This document shows, piece after piece, positions 25,627-33,429 of a DNA stretch of 37,475 bases. The notes beneath the pieces were generated by a model, which was given only the letters and a program-made list of their open reading frames with translations, did not search any database and was not told where the DNA came from. The stretch is from Candidatus Omnitrophota bacterium (GTDB lineage Bacteria; Hinthialibacterota; Hinthialibacteria; Hinthialibacterales; Hinthialibacteraceae). The position numbers and the translations under genes were made by a program. Positions within the stretch are counted from its first letter, which is position 1. Every line of letters begins with the position of its first letter. The DNA is taken from contig QZKN01000148.1 of the NCBI GenBank assembly GCA_003598175.1, forward strand, positions 1-37,475, written 5' to 3'.

Positions 25627-26452
25627 GAATCAGGCAGGTTTTGATTCGGTTGAATTCTTCTTCGATTTCTTGCATTTTTTCTCGAGCGGTCGAAAGAAAT
25701 TCCGAACTGCGAATTTCTTCCAGTTCCTTGCAAAGAGCGATCATTTTAGTGATTCCAAGATTGGAACTGTTTGATTTCAATAGGATGGCTTTGATTTGCA
25801 TCGTGAAGATATCCTGCGAATCGATGCAATCCTGAATTGCTTGTATCAGAATCGGCGTTTCCTCGAGAAACGAACGGATTACTTTCGTTAAAATTTCCTC
25901 GCCGGCAATTCGTTCCAACGCGCGCAGATTTTTCAGCCATTCGGAGTACGGGTGATTGCTCTGTATTTCCTTTTTGTCTTCCAGCAAATCGGGGATGACA
26001 TACAAATCGGCCAGCGCCTGCAATTCGTTTTGAACGATTTCATCGATCAATTTTTTGGTGCGCATCATGAAACGGACGCGATGGCTCAAGATTAACCAAT
26101 TGATGGGTTTGGTAATGAAATCCGTCGCCCCGACCTCGTACGCTTTGCTGATCGATTCGATGTCATCCAATCCGGTCACCATTAAAACAGGAATATATTC
26201 GCCGCCAGGCCGTTCACGGATTTTGGAACAGACCATGAAACCATCCATTCCGGGCATCATAATATCCAATAAAACAATGTCAGGAGGAATCTGTTCGAAA
26301 AGTTCCAACAACCGCTCTCCGTCTTCCACCTCTTCTACGCGAAAACCGGCAACCTCCAACGCTTTTCGCGCCAACAAGCGAAAATTGTCATCGTCATCCG
26401 CGATTAACACGACCGGCCGATTCTCGTAGAGTTCATTCCCGCTGTTCATCAT
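25613..26452 (-). CDS. Response regulator with receiver domain and Hpt-like C-terminus
   Basis: The receiver domain (residues ~13-130) has IADDDDN, the phospho-acceptor D63 in VLLDIMMPGMDG, T/S in VTGLDD and K115 in FITKPI. The C-terminal ~100 residues (ALERIAGEEILTKVIRSFLE, ending in a long helix) are arranged like an Hpt domain. However, the expected H-x-L-K-G reads ILLKS, so I223 replaces the phosphorylatable His and the glycine is Ser. It is therefore probably a scaffold or binding module, not a phosphotransfer partner. I chose the ATG at 26452 (GAGAAG upstream) over 26503. No histidine kinase is adjacent. Confidence 0.88.
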   Translation of the reverse strand: MMNSGNELYENRPVVLIADDDDNFRLLARKALEVAGFRVEEVEDGERLLELFEQIPPDIVLLDIMMPGMDGFMVCSKIRERPGGEYIPVLMVTGLDDIESISKAYEVGATDFITKPINWLILSHRVRFMMRTKKLIDEIVQNELQALADLYVIPDLLEDKKEIQSNHPYSEWLKNLRALERIAGEEILTKVIRSFLEETPILIQAIQDCIDSQDIFTMQIKAILLKSNSSNLGITKMIALCKELEEIRSSEFLSTAREKMQEIEEEFNRIKTCLIQEFL

Positions 26453-26538
26453 CGCTTCTCTTTCATGATGTTGATCATTTATCCGTAATTTGCAAGTATA
26501 CATGAATTTTTGTTTGAGCGAATATCATGGGGAAAGAA

Positions 26539-26609
26539 TTAGGGTTTAGGGGGCAGAAGGTGCGGGTTCTGTCATTCTTATCCCAACCCCCTAATCCCTA
26601 GCCCCTGCC
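26539..26609. repeat. Imperfect inverted repeat of TAGGG-type blocks
   Basis: TTAGGGTTTAGGGGGC (26539-) pairs with the complement of CCCCCTAATCCCTA (26588-26600), 13 of 14 bases matching in the core. The gap 26453-26811 (359 bases) holds this and A/T-rich DNA presumably carrying promoters for the flanking divergent genes; I see no gene. Confidence 0.5.
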
Positions 26610-26811
26610 TTTAATAAGGAGGTGGATGGTTCGTTCGTGGATGGAAAACCTGCTTTTTTTACCGATTTTTACAAAATTCCCATATCAAAAGCGCAAAAAA
26701 TGTATTATGCTGCTCAATCGATAGATTTGTGATACCCAGATTGGCAGTTTGAATTGAGAATGGAGAGCGCCGTGTTGTAACAATTAATACAAAATCTTAT
26801 ATAGGGCTACC

Positions 26812-27477
26812 ATGTTGACTCGAAAATCAAAAGAGGATTTTTCGAATGCGATTCAGACGGAAATACAAAAAGTCGGATACGACAAAACGCCGGATACGTT
26901 TACAAAATCGTTGAGCTATTGTTACTCCAACATCGATTTGCTGATCGATTCGTTGAAACAAACGAGTGACATTCGTGATGTGGCGTGCAGACCCGGTTGT
27001 TCGTGGTGTTGTCGTCTGCCGGTGACGGCTCGAGCGTACGAAGTGGTCTACATTGCCGAATATCTGAAGAATCATTGGGATACGCTTTCGCTTTTTCAAC
27101 TGAAAAAACGTATCAAGTCTTATCTCAAACACTCCGCCGGCACAACCCATTTCACTCCGATGCAACATTATAATAGTTGTCCGTTTTTGGAAAAACACCA
27201 TTGTTTGATTTATTTCATGAGACCGATCAATTGTCAGGCGCATAACTCCTGCAATGAACGCACCTGCCGCGCGGCGATGGAAGGCAAACCGGAAATTATC
27301 GAATTTAATGCCGTCATGAAGGAAGTATACGATGTTGCGTTTTCTTCGATCCACTCTTCATTTAAAGAGATGAAAATGGATACCTGTCACGTCGGATTGA
27401 TTCCCGGTTTAAAAAAAGCGATGGAAATCCACCGATCGATGGAAAAATATCTCGATCAGTATCACCTGTTTCGATAA
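26812..27477 (+). CDS. YkgJ-family Cys-cluster protein
   Basis: A 221-residue protein with the zinc/iron-chelating YkgJ-type cysteine cluster (PF03692): CRPGCSWCCRLPVTA around residues 60-75, then CPFLEKHHCLIYFMRPINCQ around 123-142 and two more Cys in NSCNERTC. The family is thought to bind an Fe-S cluster or zinc; some members act in protein modification, but the role is unknown here. There is no clear ribosome binding site before the ATG. It lies between a divergent response regulator and a convergent prepilin gene, and neither suggests a function. Confidence 0.85.
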   Translation: MLTRKSKEDFSNAIQTEIQKVGYDKTPDTFTKSLSYCYSNIDLLIDSLKQTSDIRDVACRPGCSWCCRLPVTARAYEVVYIAEYLKNHWDTLSLFQLKKRIKSYLKHSAGTTHFTPMQHYNSCPFLEKHHCLIYFMRPINCQAHNSCNERTCRAAMEGKPEIIEFNAVMKEVYDVAFSSIHSSFKEMKMDTCHVGLIPGLKKAMEIHRSMEKYLDQYHLFR

Positions 27478-27545
27478 ATTTCGCGATTTGACTGGAAACA
27501 ATCTGAACTTATTGGACTTATGGATTGATGATGGGGATGTTTCCA

Positions 27546-28079
27546 CTATTTGCCATGAACCGGCAGGAATAAATCTCCGAAACTGGTCATTCCGTTGCTC
27601 GAATCGTAGAGTTCGTTGGATTGCCAACGCCGGTCCGGTCCGTACGAAAGCACCGTATAGCGGCACTGTTGCAGTTCCTGGTAAAAGAGAGGGTAACGCG
27701 CGCGCGTGGAGGCGAACCAGCCGATCGGCAATTCGGCCGGCTCCATATGATATTGATTTCGCGTATTGACGACGGTTGGCTCTTCCTGTGCGGTCAAACC
27801 GACTTGAAACGGATCATATACGGATGTGCTCATATACGCGATGGGCGTAGTGACAAAGCGATGCTGCGCCGGATCGCCGTCGATGTGCGGCGGCCATTCG
27901 TTTTGATCCATCTTATACATCACGTACGCCTGGCCAAGATTACGGCTGTTTGATTGATACGCCGCCAATTTTGCCCGTACCTGCGCATTCAGAAAATTCG
28001 GAACCGCGATCGCTGCCAGAATACCGATGATGGCCACTACGATCAACAACTCGATTAACGTAAACGCATGACGATTCAT
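27546..28079 (-). CDS. Type IV prepilin-like / type II secretion pseudopilin
   Basis: A 177-residue prepilin. A short leader MNRHA is cleaved before F in FTLIELLIVVAIIGILAAIA, with Glu at mature position 5, followed by VPNFLNAQVRAKLAAYQSNS. This is the form common in PVC-like phyla, with a C-terminal domain that holds PDRRWQSNELYDSSNG. A strong GGGGAGG site precedes 28079. It would assemble into a pilus or pseudopilus via a prepilin peptidase not in this window. It ends 68 bases from the convergent YkgJ gene and lies downstream of the secreted protein at 28131. Confidence 0.93.
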   Translation of the reverse strand: MNRHAFTLIELLIVVAIIGILAAIAVPNFLNAQVRAKLAAYQSNSRNLGQAYVMYKMDQNEWPPHIDGDPAQHRFVTTPIAYMSTSVYDPFQVGLTAQEEPTVVNTRNQYHMEPAELPIGWFASTRARYPLFYQELQQCRYTVLSYGPDRRWQSNELYDSSNGMTSFGDLFLPVHGK

Positions 28080-28130
28080 GGTTTGCCTCCCCTTTAATAT
28101 AATATTCGCAAAAACCGATTGTTCTCCTAT

Positions 28131-29621
28131 TTATCGAACCGAAACCGGGAATTCGCGATATCCATCTCGTACTGTCCAGCGAATCCGGTAATCCCCCGGC
28201 GCGATTCCCTTTCCCTGCCATTCGACGATCAAAAGACCCGCTCCATCCTTTTTCGTTTCCTTATTTTCATGACTGCGAATATCCATGATTTTTTGTTGTC
28301 CGTCGCCGGAAAACAGCGCGATTTCGACAAAGCCGGGAATGCGCGTCTGGCTGACGAGATAACGAGACTGTTCCGCGCTGTTCGCGCGAGGGAGAACGGC
28401 GGCCATGCTGAAATAACAGTCGCTGTGAAGGGGAACGTCAAATTCACTGACCGGCAATTCCGCGTATTTCCGCGCGAAAGAGGGCGGGGAATCGTAGGTT
28501 CTTTTCGTCAAAGAACGGATTCCGTCATCGAAGTCGCTCAAGCCTCGCCATAGGGTTCCCGACAAATTGGGAAATTCGCCGCCGGGGGCTTTGCTGATGG
28601 AAATTTTGCCCATCGAGGCCATTTCGACGGCATGATTCGAATTTCTCCACTGGGGATTGTCCGAATCGCCGTTCCACATCACTTTCAGATTGGTGTTGAT
28701 CATGCGTTGCATGTCTTCCCGCGTGAAGGCGACGCCGCTGTGATAGGCTTCCACGATTTGGCTGATTTCACCCGCCTGATAATTGCGGTAGGGATGCACG
28801 TTGACCCAATGCCGAAGCGTGTTGGGGCGGCTGTCGTCGATATCCCACGCGCCGAACGGCTCCCAATAATTCCAAACATAATGGTCTTCGTACAGACACA
28901 TGCGGCTTTTCATGAAATGAAAGATTTTTTGTGCTTTCTCGCGATACGGGATTTCGCCGGTGATGCGATAGAGGCGCAGACAGGCGATGGCCATGTCGTT
29001 CTGTTTATTAAAGGGAAGCGTAAGGTTGGATTTGGTGACCGGCAGGATGCGCCATTCCTGCAAATTATCCGGCGTCATATAATGATCCCACGACGTATAG
29101 GCGCCATACGGTCCGTCTTCATGCCAGGTTCCACGGGCATCCCATTTCTCGATCAAATGCCTGCGGGCCAGTTCGAGATACGTTTTCGCCTGATCCGCAT
29201 ATTTTTGAGAAATGTCGGGAGGACTTTGCTTCAAGACAATTTCGCAGAATACCAACATGGGATTGATGAGGATGGCGTCGCCGACATGCACGTCGCCAAT
29301 ATAGTTTTCGTCATAAATATAAGGTCCAACCCAGCCTTTGTAATTGTCGGGCGAGGTGTGCAATTTCTCGATCAGCGCGTCGTAATAGGTTACGGCAGCG
29401 TCCAAAAAAGCGGGATCGGCGGTGCTGCGGTACTCATCCACGAAACGGCTCATGCCATACGCGGCGTGCCAGCAAAGACCTTCGCCGGTGAGAACGCCTT
29501 CGGTTTGCAGCAGGGGAGTGCGCATTCGTTCTCGCAGGAGTTTATCCACTCGCGATTCGGCGGCGGTTATGGTCAGGCTGATGAGGGTGAAACACAGGAT
29601 AGAGGTTAATCTTTTAACCAT
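28131..29621 (-). CDS. Secreted protein, probable alpha/alpha-toroid domain
   Basis: A 496-residue protein with an N-terminal signal (KRLTSILCFTLISLTITAAE) and an AAAGGAAA site before 29621. Residues ~40-370 are helix-rich with many aromatic and His residues (GEGLCWHAAYGMSRFVDEYR, WHEDGPYGAYTSWDHYMTP, YVWNYWEPFGAWDID, HWVNVHPYRNYQAGEI). They recall six-hairpin polysaccharide-active enzymes such as lyases or epimerases. A beta-rich C-terminal module (~390-496) ends IAPGDYRIRWTVRDGYREFP. I cannot identify catalytic residues or a family. The surrounding carbohydrate-active genes make a glycan-related role reasonable, but that is inference. Confidence 0.85.
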   Translation of the reverse strand: MVKRLTSILCFTLISLTITAAESRVDKLLRERMRTPLLQTEGVLTGEGLCWHAAYGMSRFVDEYRSTADPAFLDAAVTYYDALIEKLHTSPDNYKGWVGPYIYDENYIGDVHVGDAILINPMLVFCEIVLKQSPPDISQKYADQAKTYLELARRHLIEKWDARGTWHEDGPYGAYTSWDHYMTPDNLQEWRILPVTKSNLTLPFNKQNDMAIACLRLYRITGEIPYREKAQKIFHFMKSRMCLYEDHYVWNYWEPFGAWDIDDSRPNTLRHWVNVHPYRNYQAGEISQIVEAYHSGVAFTREDMQRMINTNLKVMWNGDSDNPQWRNSNHAVEMASMGKISISKAPGGEFPNLSGTLWRGLSDFDDGIRSLTKRTYDSPPSFARKYAELPVSEFDVPLHSDCYFSMAAVLPRANSAEQSRYLVSQTRIPGFVEIALFSGDGQQKIMDIRSHENKETKKDGAGLLIVEWQGKGIAPGDYRIRWTVRDGYREFPVSVR

Positions 29622-29633
29622 ATAAATTTCCTT

Positions 29634-30047
29634 TCAAATCGCTTTTCTCATTGCATCATTTTCCTGCAATCGTTTCCAGCAATTCCAAAATCGCTCACGC
29701 GAATCGTCGTTATCCGCGCGCGGCTCATATCCGCAGTGACAAAGAAAATCGTCGATTTCCTCGCGATCAAAAGGGATATGGGATTTATGAATTTCTTGCG
29801 CAAGTCGTTCCGGTGTGATTCTGGCTTCAAATTCACCTTCCAATGGTCTTCCGGGTTCCTTGCCTGATTCTTTGCAATGATCGAAATAATCGTCAAGAGT
29901 TTCACGAAATGACGTGTCCAATTCCTCGACCGTCAATCCTTCAAAGTAGATGATATCCCGTGTGCAGAGAACGCGGCCGTAAAATGTCTTGTCATCATCG
30001 CTGTAATCGATGATGGCCTGATAATTCTTATATTTCATTGTATTCAT
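29634..30047 (-). CDS. HicB-like antitoxin with unusual C-terminus
   Basis: A 137-residue protein. Residues 1-75 are a clear HicB/UPF0150 domain (YKNYQAIIDYSDDDKTFYGR, VLCTRDIIYFEGLTVEELDT, then ETLDDYFDHCKESGKEPGRP). The usual next part, a ribbon-helix-helix in a FNVRIPPELH context, is replaced. After EFEARITPERLAQEIHKSHI the sequence becomes acidic and Cys/Trp-containing (EEIDDFLCHCGYEPRADNDD, FWNCWKRLQEN). DNA binding may therefore be altered or lost. It overlaps the hicA-like gene by 4 bases, toxin gene first. Confidence 0.8.
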   Translation of the reverse strand: MNTMKYKNYQAIIDYSDDDKTFYGRVLCTRDIIYFEGLTVEELDTSFRETLDDYFDHCKESGKEPGRPLEGEFEARITPERLAQEIHKSHIPFDREEIDDFLCHCGYEPRADNDDSRERFWNCWKRLQENDAMRKAI

Positions 30048-30295
30048 GGATGGACTCCCACTTTTTCTAAAAATTTTCTCAATTCCACCACGGCTGCCTT
30101 TTTCATTTCTTTGCGTGGATGCGGAGTATGAAAGATGGCGGATACCTGATGGATCACCAAAGCAACTCGTGATCCTTTCCTCTGCTGTATTTCTCTGCCC
30201 AGATGTTTGACCAATGAAATCACGTCATCCCATTTTATATCCGAGCGCACCGGTTTTTCAAAAATGTATTGGAGGATTCGTTGTTGTCGTGTCAT
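30044..30295 (-). CDS. HicA-like toxin
   Basis: An 83-residue protein of the longer HicA-like group: ILQYIFEKPVRSDIKWDDVI, then KGSRVALVIHQVSAIFHTPH, then PRKEMKKAAVVELRKFLEKV. H56 and H59 in IFHTPHP align with the conserved His region of this group. Upstream, a TATAAT (30310-30305, minus strand) ends 9 bases before the ATG, with no good -35, so the leader would be very short. The toxin ends in a 4-base overlap with its antitoxin. Confidence 0.8.
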   Translation of the reverse strand: MTRQQRILQYIFEKPVRSDIKWDDVISLVKHLGREIQQRKGSRVALVIHQVSAIFHTPHPRKEMKKAAVVELRKFLEKVGVHP

Positions 30296-30488
30296 CTATC
30301 CATAATTATAACAGTGGATTCTGAAATCCAGCGGTGAAGGATACATTACGCTATCTGAATCCATCGCTTTACCCTTATTATGGAAAAACACAATCCTTTC
30401 TTTATGTCTGACGCGGCGGCAAAAGGTATGATTACGTTTTGATACAGGCGCATATTGCGGTATTAATCCAAAATCCACAACCATATAC

Positions 30489-30540
30489 TGTGCAGACAGG
30501 ATGTCCGCACCACAATTTTTGACTTTTTGCCGGGGCATCA
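30489..30540 (-). repeat. Interspersed palindromic repeat, family 1, copy C
   Basis: In reverse orientation relative to copies A and B, with TGCGGACA-TCC-TGTCTGCA in the hairpin. Similarity to copy B continues past the hairpin (TATATAGT against TATATGGT). It sits in the 299-base gap between the HicAB-like pair and the ATPase/TOPRIM pair. I see no gene in the rest of that gap. Confidence 0.85.
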
Positions 30541-30594
30541 CGTCTGCGTATTAAGAAAATTTGGAACTGCGTCCGCCGCCAGAAATCTGTCATC

Positions 30595-31485
30595 TTATCC
30601 GTGTGAATTAATTCTATCGGATATGACGTTGTGCAAGCGTTTAAAATCATCCGGTTGGCCATCGATCGGTTTTTCGACTAAATCTTTTATAATTTCGTGT
30701 ATTTTCCGTTTTCCCTGCAATGGTTTTCCGAATGCATCGCTGATTTTAAAGCAACGATTAATGATTGTCGGTACGATTGATTTACCCTTAACAAATTCGG
30801 ACCATCGTCCGATGTTGAATTCCAATTTTTCCTTGTCTCCCGTGAAGAGTTCAAGAATATTCAGATAGTGTTTTTTGACTATATTTTTGTTCAAGTGACG
30901 TGACACCTTCTTTTTGAAATATAAAAATTCAGAGGCGTCCATCAGTTTTTTGATTGCATCCTCACTGGTTTTGAATTCCTCGATTTGTGTAAATAAATGA
31001 ATCCAATTTTCTTTCAACTCTTCGCGAATTTTAATGATGACTTGGTTTGCCGCATCGAGATAGATGCGTTTCCGGCAACAATCGAGAATAATATCTCGTA
31101 GTTTTTCTTCCTTTACGGCAAGAAATTCCGATTGGATAAGATAATCGGGAATCAAAAAGTAGTTTTCAATTTCACGCCGTCGCCAGACGAGAAGGTTGCT
31201 CGTCGCCGGGTCGGGAAAGCGATCCCAACATTTTGCGATAAAATCATCATCATGGTGATCGCGATCAATGAGGAAATAGTAATCAGGATGGTATTTATGG
31301 AGAGCCTCCGCCGCACTATGGATATGAAAGGAAGGTCCCATCGCTTCCACGCGAATTCTGTTTTTTAAAAGAATGCTGATGATTTTCGGATCGATAGCAT
31401 TTTCATCTTTTCCTTCAACAAAAAGAACATGGCGGGCGCTTTGTCGAATTTCACCTGCTCGCGGAGCTTGTTGGACTCTAATCAT
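30595..31485 (-). CDS. TOPRIM/DUF4435-type nuclease subunit
   Basis: A 296-residue protein with a TOPRIM-like core: RHVLFVEGKDENAIDPKI (conserved Glu) at residues ~18-35 and YYFLIDRDHHDDDF (D-x-D) at ~68-82. VWRRREIENYFLIPDYLI follows, the EIENY-L feature of DUF4435 proteins. The C-terminal two thirds is helical and unassigned. Its ATG directly follows the ATPase stop codon (TAAATG), so translation is coupled. In OLD and PARIS (AriA/AriB) systems an ABC-type ATPase controls such a TOPRIM protein, which cuts nucleic acid on phage infection. The homology class is likely; the exact system is inferred. Confidence 0.8.
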   Translation of the reverse strand: MIRVQQAPRAGEIRQSARHVLFVEGKDENAIDPKIISILLKNRIRVEAMGPSFHIHSAAEALHKYHPDYYFLIDRDHHDDDFIAKCWDRFPDPATSNLLVWRRREIENYFLIPDYLIQSEFLAVKEEKLRDIILDCCRKRIYLDAANQVIIKIREELKENWIHLFTQIEEFKTSEDAIKKLMDASEFLYFKKKVSRHLNKNIVKKHYLNILELFTGDKEKLEFNIGRWSEFVKGKSIVPTIINRCFKISDAFGKPLQGKRKIHEIIKDLVEKPIDGQPDDFKRLHNVISDRINSHG

Positions 31486-32568
31486 TTAGTTCTCTCCGGA
31501 TGAAACCAGCAGCACGCGACGATCTTCGGAGACGGAAGAGAAAATTTCTTCGGAATGGGTAGCGATGATATATTGATTCTTCGGGGCCAATTCGTGTAAA
31601 TTCGCGATGAAATCACCATGCCATTCGACATTCAAGTGGAGTTCCGGCTCATCGATGAGAATGATGCCGGGATTGTTTTTGGAATAATGCCAAATTAAAA
31701 ACAAGGTGGAGATGATCTCTTTCTGACCGGAACTTAATCCATCAAAAGTGAACGACTGACCGCCGTGAAGTGGAGTGATGCGAAAATCCACCGTATTGTC
31801 GGGCGAAGGGCGTAGTTTTTCAATTCTACCTCCGGCGTATCGTTGGACCAGTTCATTGAGCTTATCAAGTATATTTTTCGCCTCTTTGTCGTCCAAATCT
31901 TCGAACAACTCTGCCTGGCTCATCATGGATCGAAGGATTTCCAGTTTAAAGGTGCTTATGGGAAATACATTACCCGGTCGCAATCGTGATCTTCTATAGT
32001 ATCGTTCTCCTTCCACCATCATCCCCAACTCGGGATTTCCTTCCTGGACTTTACGATAACTATGAAAATATAGAAATGGCGGCAAAAATAACGGCTCCGA
32101 ATTCAATGCGATGAGAGAAAATAGAAAACTCTCCACTGCATCTCTGGCATGTATTCTGGATTTTCTGGATAGATTACGAAAAAGTTCGGTGTTTCCTGTT
32201 ACTTCAACTTCCCCGGATTTCTGCAACGATAAAGAGATCGCTATTTCTTTACTGTTGATTTTAAAGTGTCCTTCAATCGTTGAATTCCTTGCTCCCGCCC
32301 GAATCAACAAGTCATTTAAATCGATGGGTAGTTCCGGATGTCGCAAAAAATGGAACGTATCTTTACCCCCTACAGCAATGAGAAATAGTAATGCGCATGA
32401 TTCGAGGACGGACGTTTTGCCTAAACCGTTTTTACTACCCATGATGAAAATATCCGGATCTTTTTTCATTGTCGGAGGTGGGAAATCAATTTCCAGACAA
32501 TCCAAGGCTTTGAAATTTTTGATCTTGAGATGCCGGAGTTTGATTCCTTTTATTTCATCCGTAGGCAT
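31486..32568 (-). CDS. OLD/RecF-type ABC ATPase paired with TOPRIM protein
   Basis: A 360-residue ATPase with every key motif: N-terminal KLRHLKIKNFKALDCLEIDF, Walker A GSKNGLGKTS, signature FDGLSSGQKEIISTL, Walker B GIILIDEPELHLN, and the H-switch IIATHSEEIF. It is short compared with full OLD proteins because the TOPRIM domain is in a separate gene. The coiled region between Walker A and the signature is modest, so it is not SMC-like. It likely dimerises and senses a phage or nucleic-acid signal. The start at 32568 has an AGGA-type site. The pair is A/T-richer than nearby metabolic genes and flanked by a palindromic repeat, consistent with a mobile defence cassette. Confidence 0.9.
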   Translation of the reverse strand: MPTDEIKGIKLRHLKIKNFKALDCLEIDFPPPTMKKDPDIFIMGSKNGLGKTSVLESCALLFLIAVGGKDTFHFLRHPELPIDLNDLLIRAGARNSTIEGHFKINSKEIAISLSLQKSGEVEVTGNTELFRNLSRKSRIHARDAVESFLFSLIALNSEPLFLPPFLYFHSYRKVQEGNPELGMMVEGERYYRRSRLRPGNVFPISTFKLEILRSMMSQAELFEDLDDKEAKNILDKLNELVQRYAGGRIEKLRPSPDNTVDFRITPLHGGQSFTFDGLSSGQKEIISTLFLIWHYSKNNPGIILIDEPELHLNVEWHGDFIANLHELAPKNQYIIATHSEEIFSSVSEDRRVLLVSSGEN

Positions 32569-32723
32569 GACACCATTCCTATTTCTTCGATAAACAGCGA
32601 ATATATTTCACTGTGACAAGGGAAATTATGTAACTATTATCCACCAACCCATCTCTCTTTTCAATCATTATAACAGGGATTGCCGGGATTAGGATGCGGG
32701 AATTATTTTCCAAAAAGGGGGCT

Positions 32724-33392
32724 TTACCTTTTGATTACCGGTTCAAACACCAGAAAATATTGATAAGGCAAAAACGTTTCCTCTTGGATCAATTCCCACC
32801 CCGCTTGCTTCATTTCCTCGATGACGACCGATTTCGCGACGCAATGACTGTGCGGCGGACCGACTTTTTGCTGTTCTTTTTTCCAATCCACCACCACCAG
32901 TTTTCCTCCTTTTCGCAATAGCGGGATCAGGTTTTTGTAATAGTCCACGCGATTGTCGAGATGGTGGTTGGTGTTGCAGAAGAAAAGGATGTCCAGACTG
33001 TTCGGCGGTAGCATGGGGCGGTCGTAAGCGGCGAAAACCGTCACGATGTTGAGTAAATTCTGCTCCAACGCGGTGGTTTGCAGATATTCGAGAGGTTCGG
33101 TGGCGATATCGCAGCAATACACCACACCGGTCGGTCCTACGGCCTTCGCGAACGGGCGTGAAAAATAGCCGGATCCGCCGCCGATGTCCGCGATGGATTG
33201 CCCCTCGCGCAAATCGATGGCTTTGATCACTTCCTCCACCTTTTGCCATTCCGCGCGGGCCGGCTCTTCGAAGCTTCCGGGATTAAAACGGCGTCCTTCC
33301 CGTTCCGCCGCGCCGGATGGACTATTCACGATTAAAATGAGCGTGATGGCGATGGCCGAGATTTTGAAGTAATTCTTTATTGGATGTTTCAT
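32724..33392 (-). CDS. Exported class I SAM-dependent methyltransferase
   Basis: A 222-residue protein. The first ~28 residues (KNYFKISAIAITLILIVNSP) are a signal peptide or anchor, followed by a methyltransferase fold. Motif I is SIADIGGGSGYFSRPFAKAV, the acidic residue sits in VVYCCDIA, and motif IV-like LDILFFCNTNHHLDNRVDYY precedes LLRKGGKLVVVDWKKE. I chose the ATG at 33392 over a TTG at 33398 because GGAGGT is 9 bases upstream of it. Export of a SAM-using enzyme is odd, yet similar exported methyltransferases are common in metagenomes; the substrate is unknown. It lies 37 bases after the SUMF1-glycosidase gene and is probably co-transcribed with it. Confidence 0.87.
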   Translation of the reverse strand: MKHPIKNYFKISAIAITLILIVNSPSGAAEREGRRFNPGSFEEPARAEWQKVEEVIKAIDLREGQSIADIGGGSGYFSRPFAKAVGPTGVVYCCDIATEPLEYLQTTALEQNLLNIVTVFAAYDRPMLPPNSLDILFFCNTNHHLDNRVDYYKNLIPLLRKGGKLVVVDWKKEQQKVGPPHSHCVAKSVVIEEMKQAGWELIQEETFLPYQYFLVFEPVIKR

Positions 33393-33429
33393 TTTCAACT
33401 ACCTCCTTGTTTGCTTTCCGTTATTATAT

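Noticed and set aside
28632..29609. 325-codon plus-strand ORF opposite the secreted protein
   Set aside because: The minus strand has the signal peptide, ribosome binding site and a coherent protein; the plus frame is its mirror.
30296..30541. 81-codon ORF MPRQKVKNCGADILSAQ...
   Set aside because: Its start is the family 1 repeat; the other repeat copies give the same peptide followed by unrelated residues, so it is not a gene.
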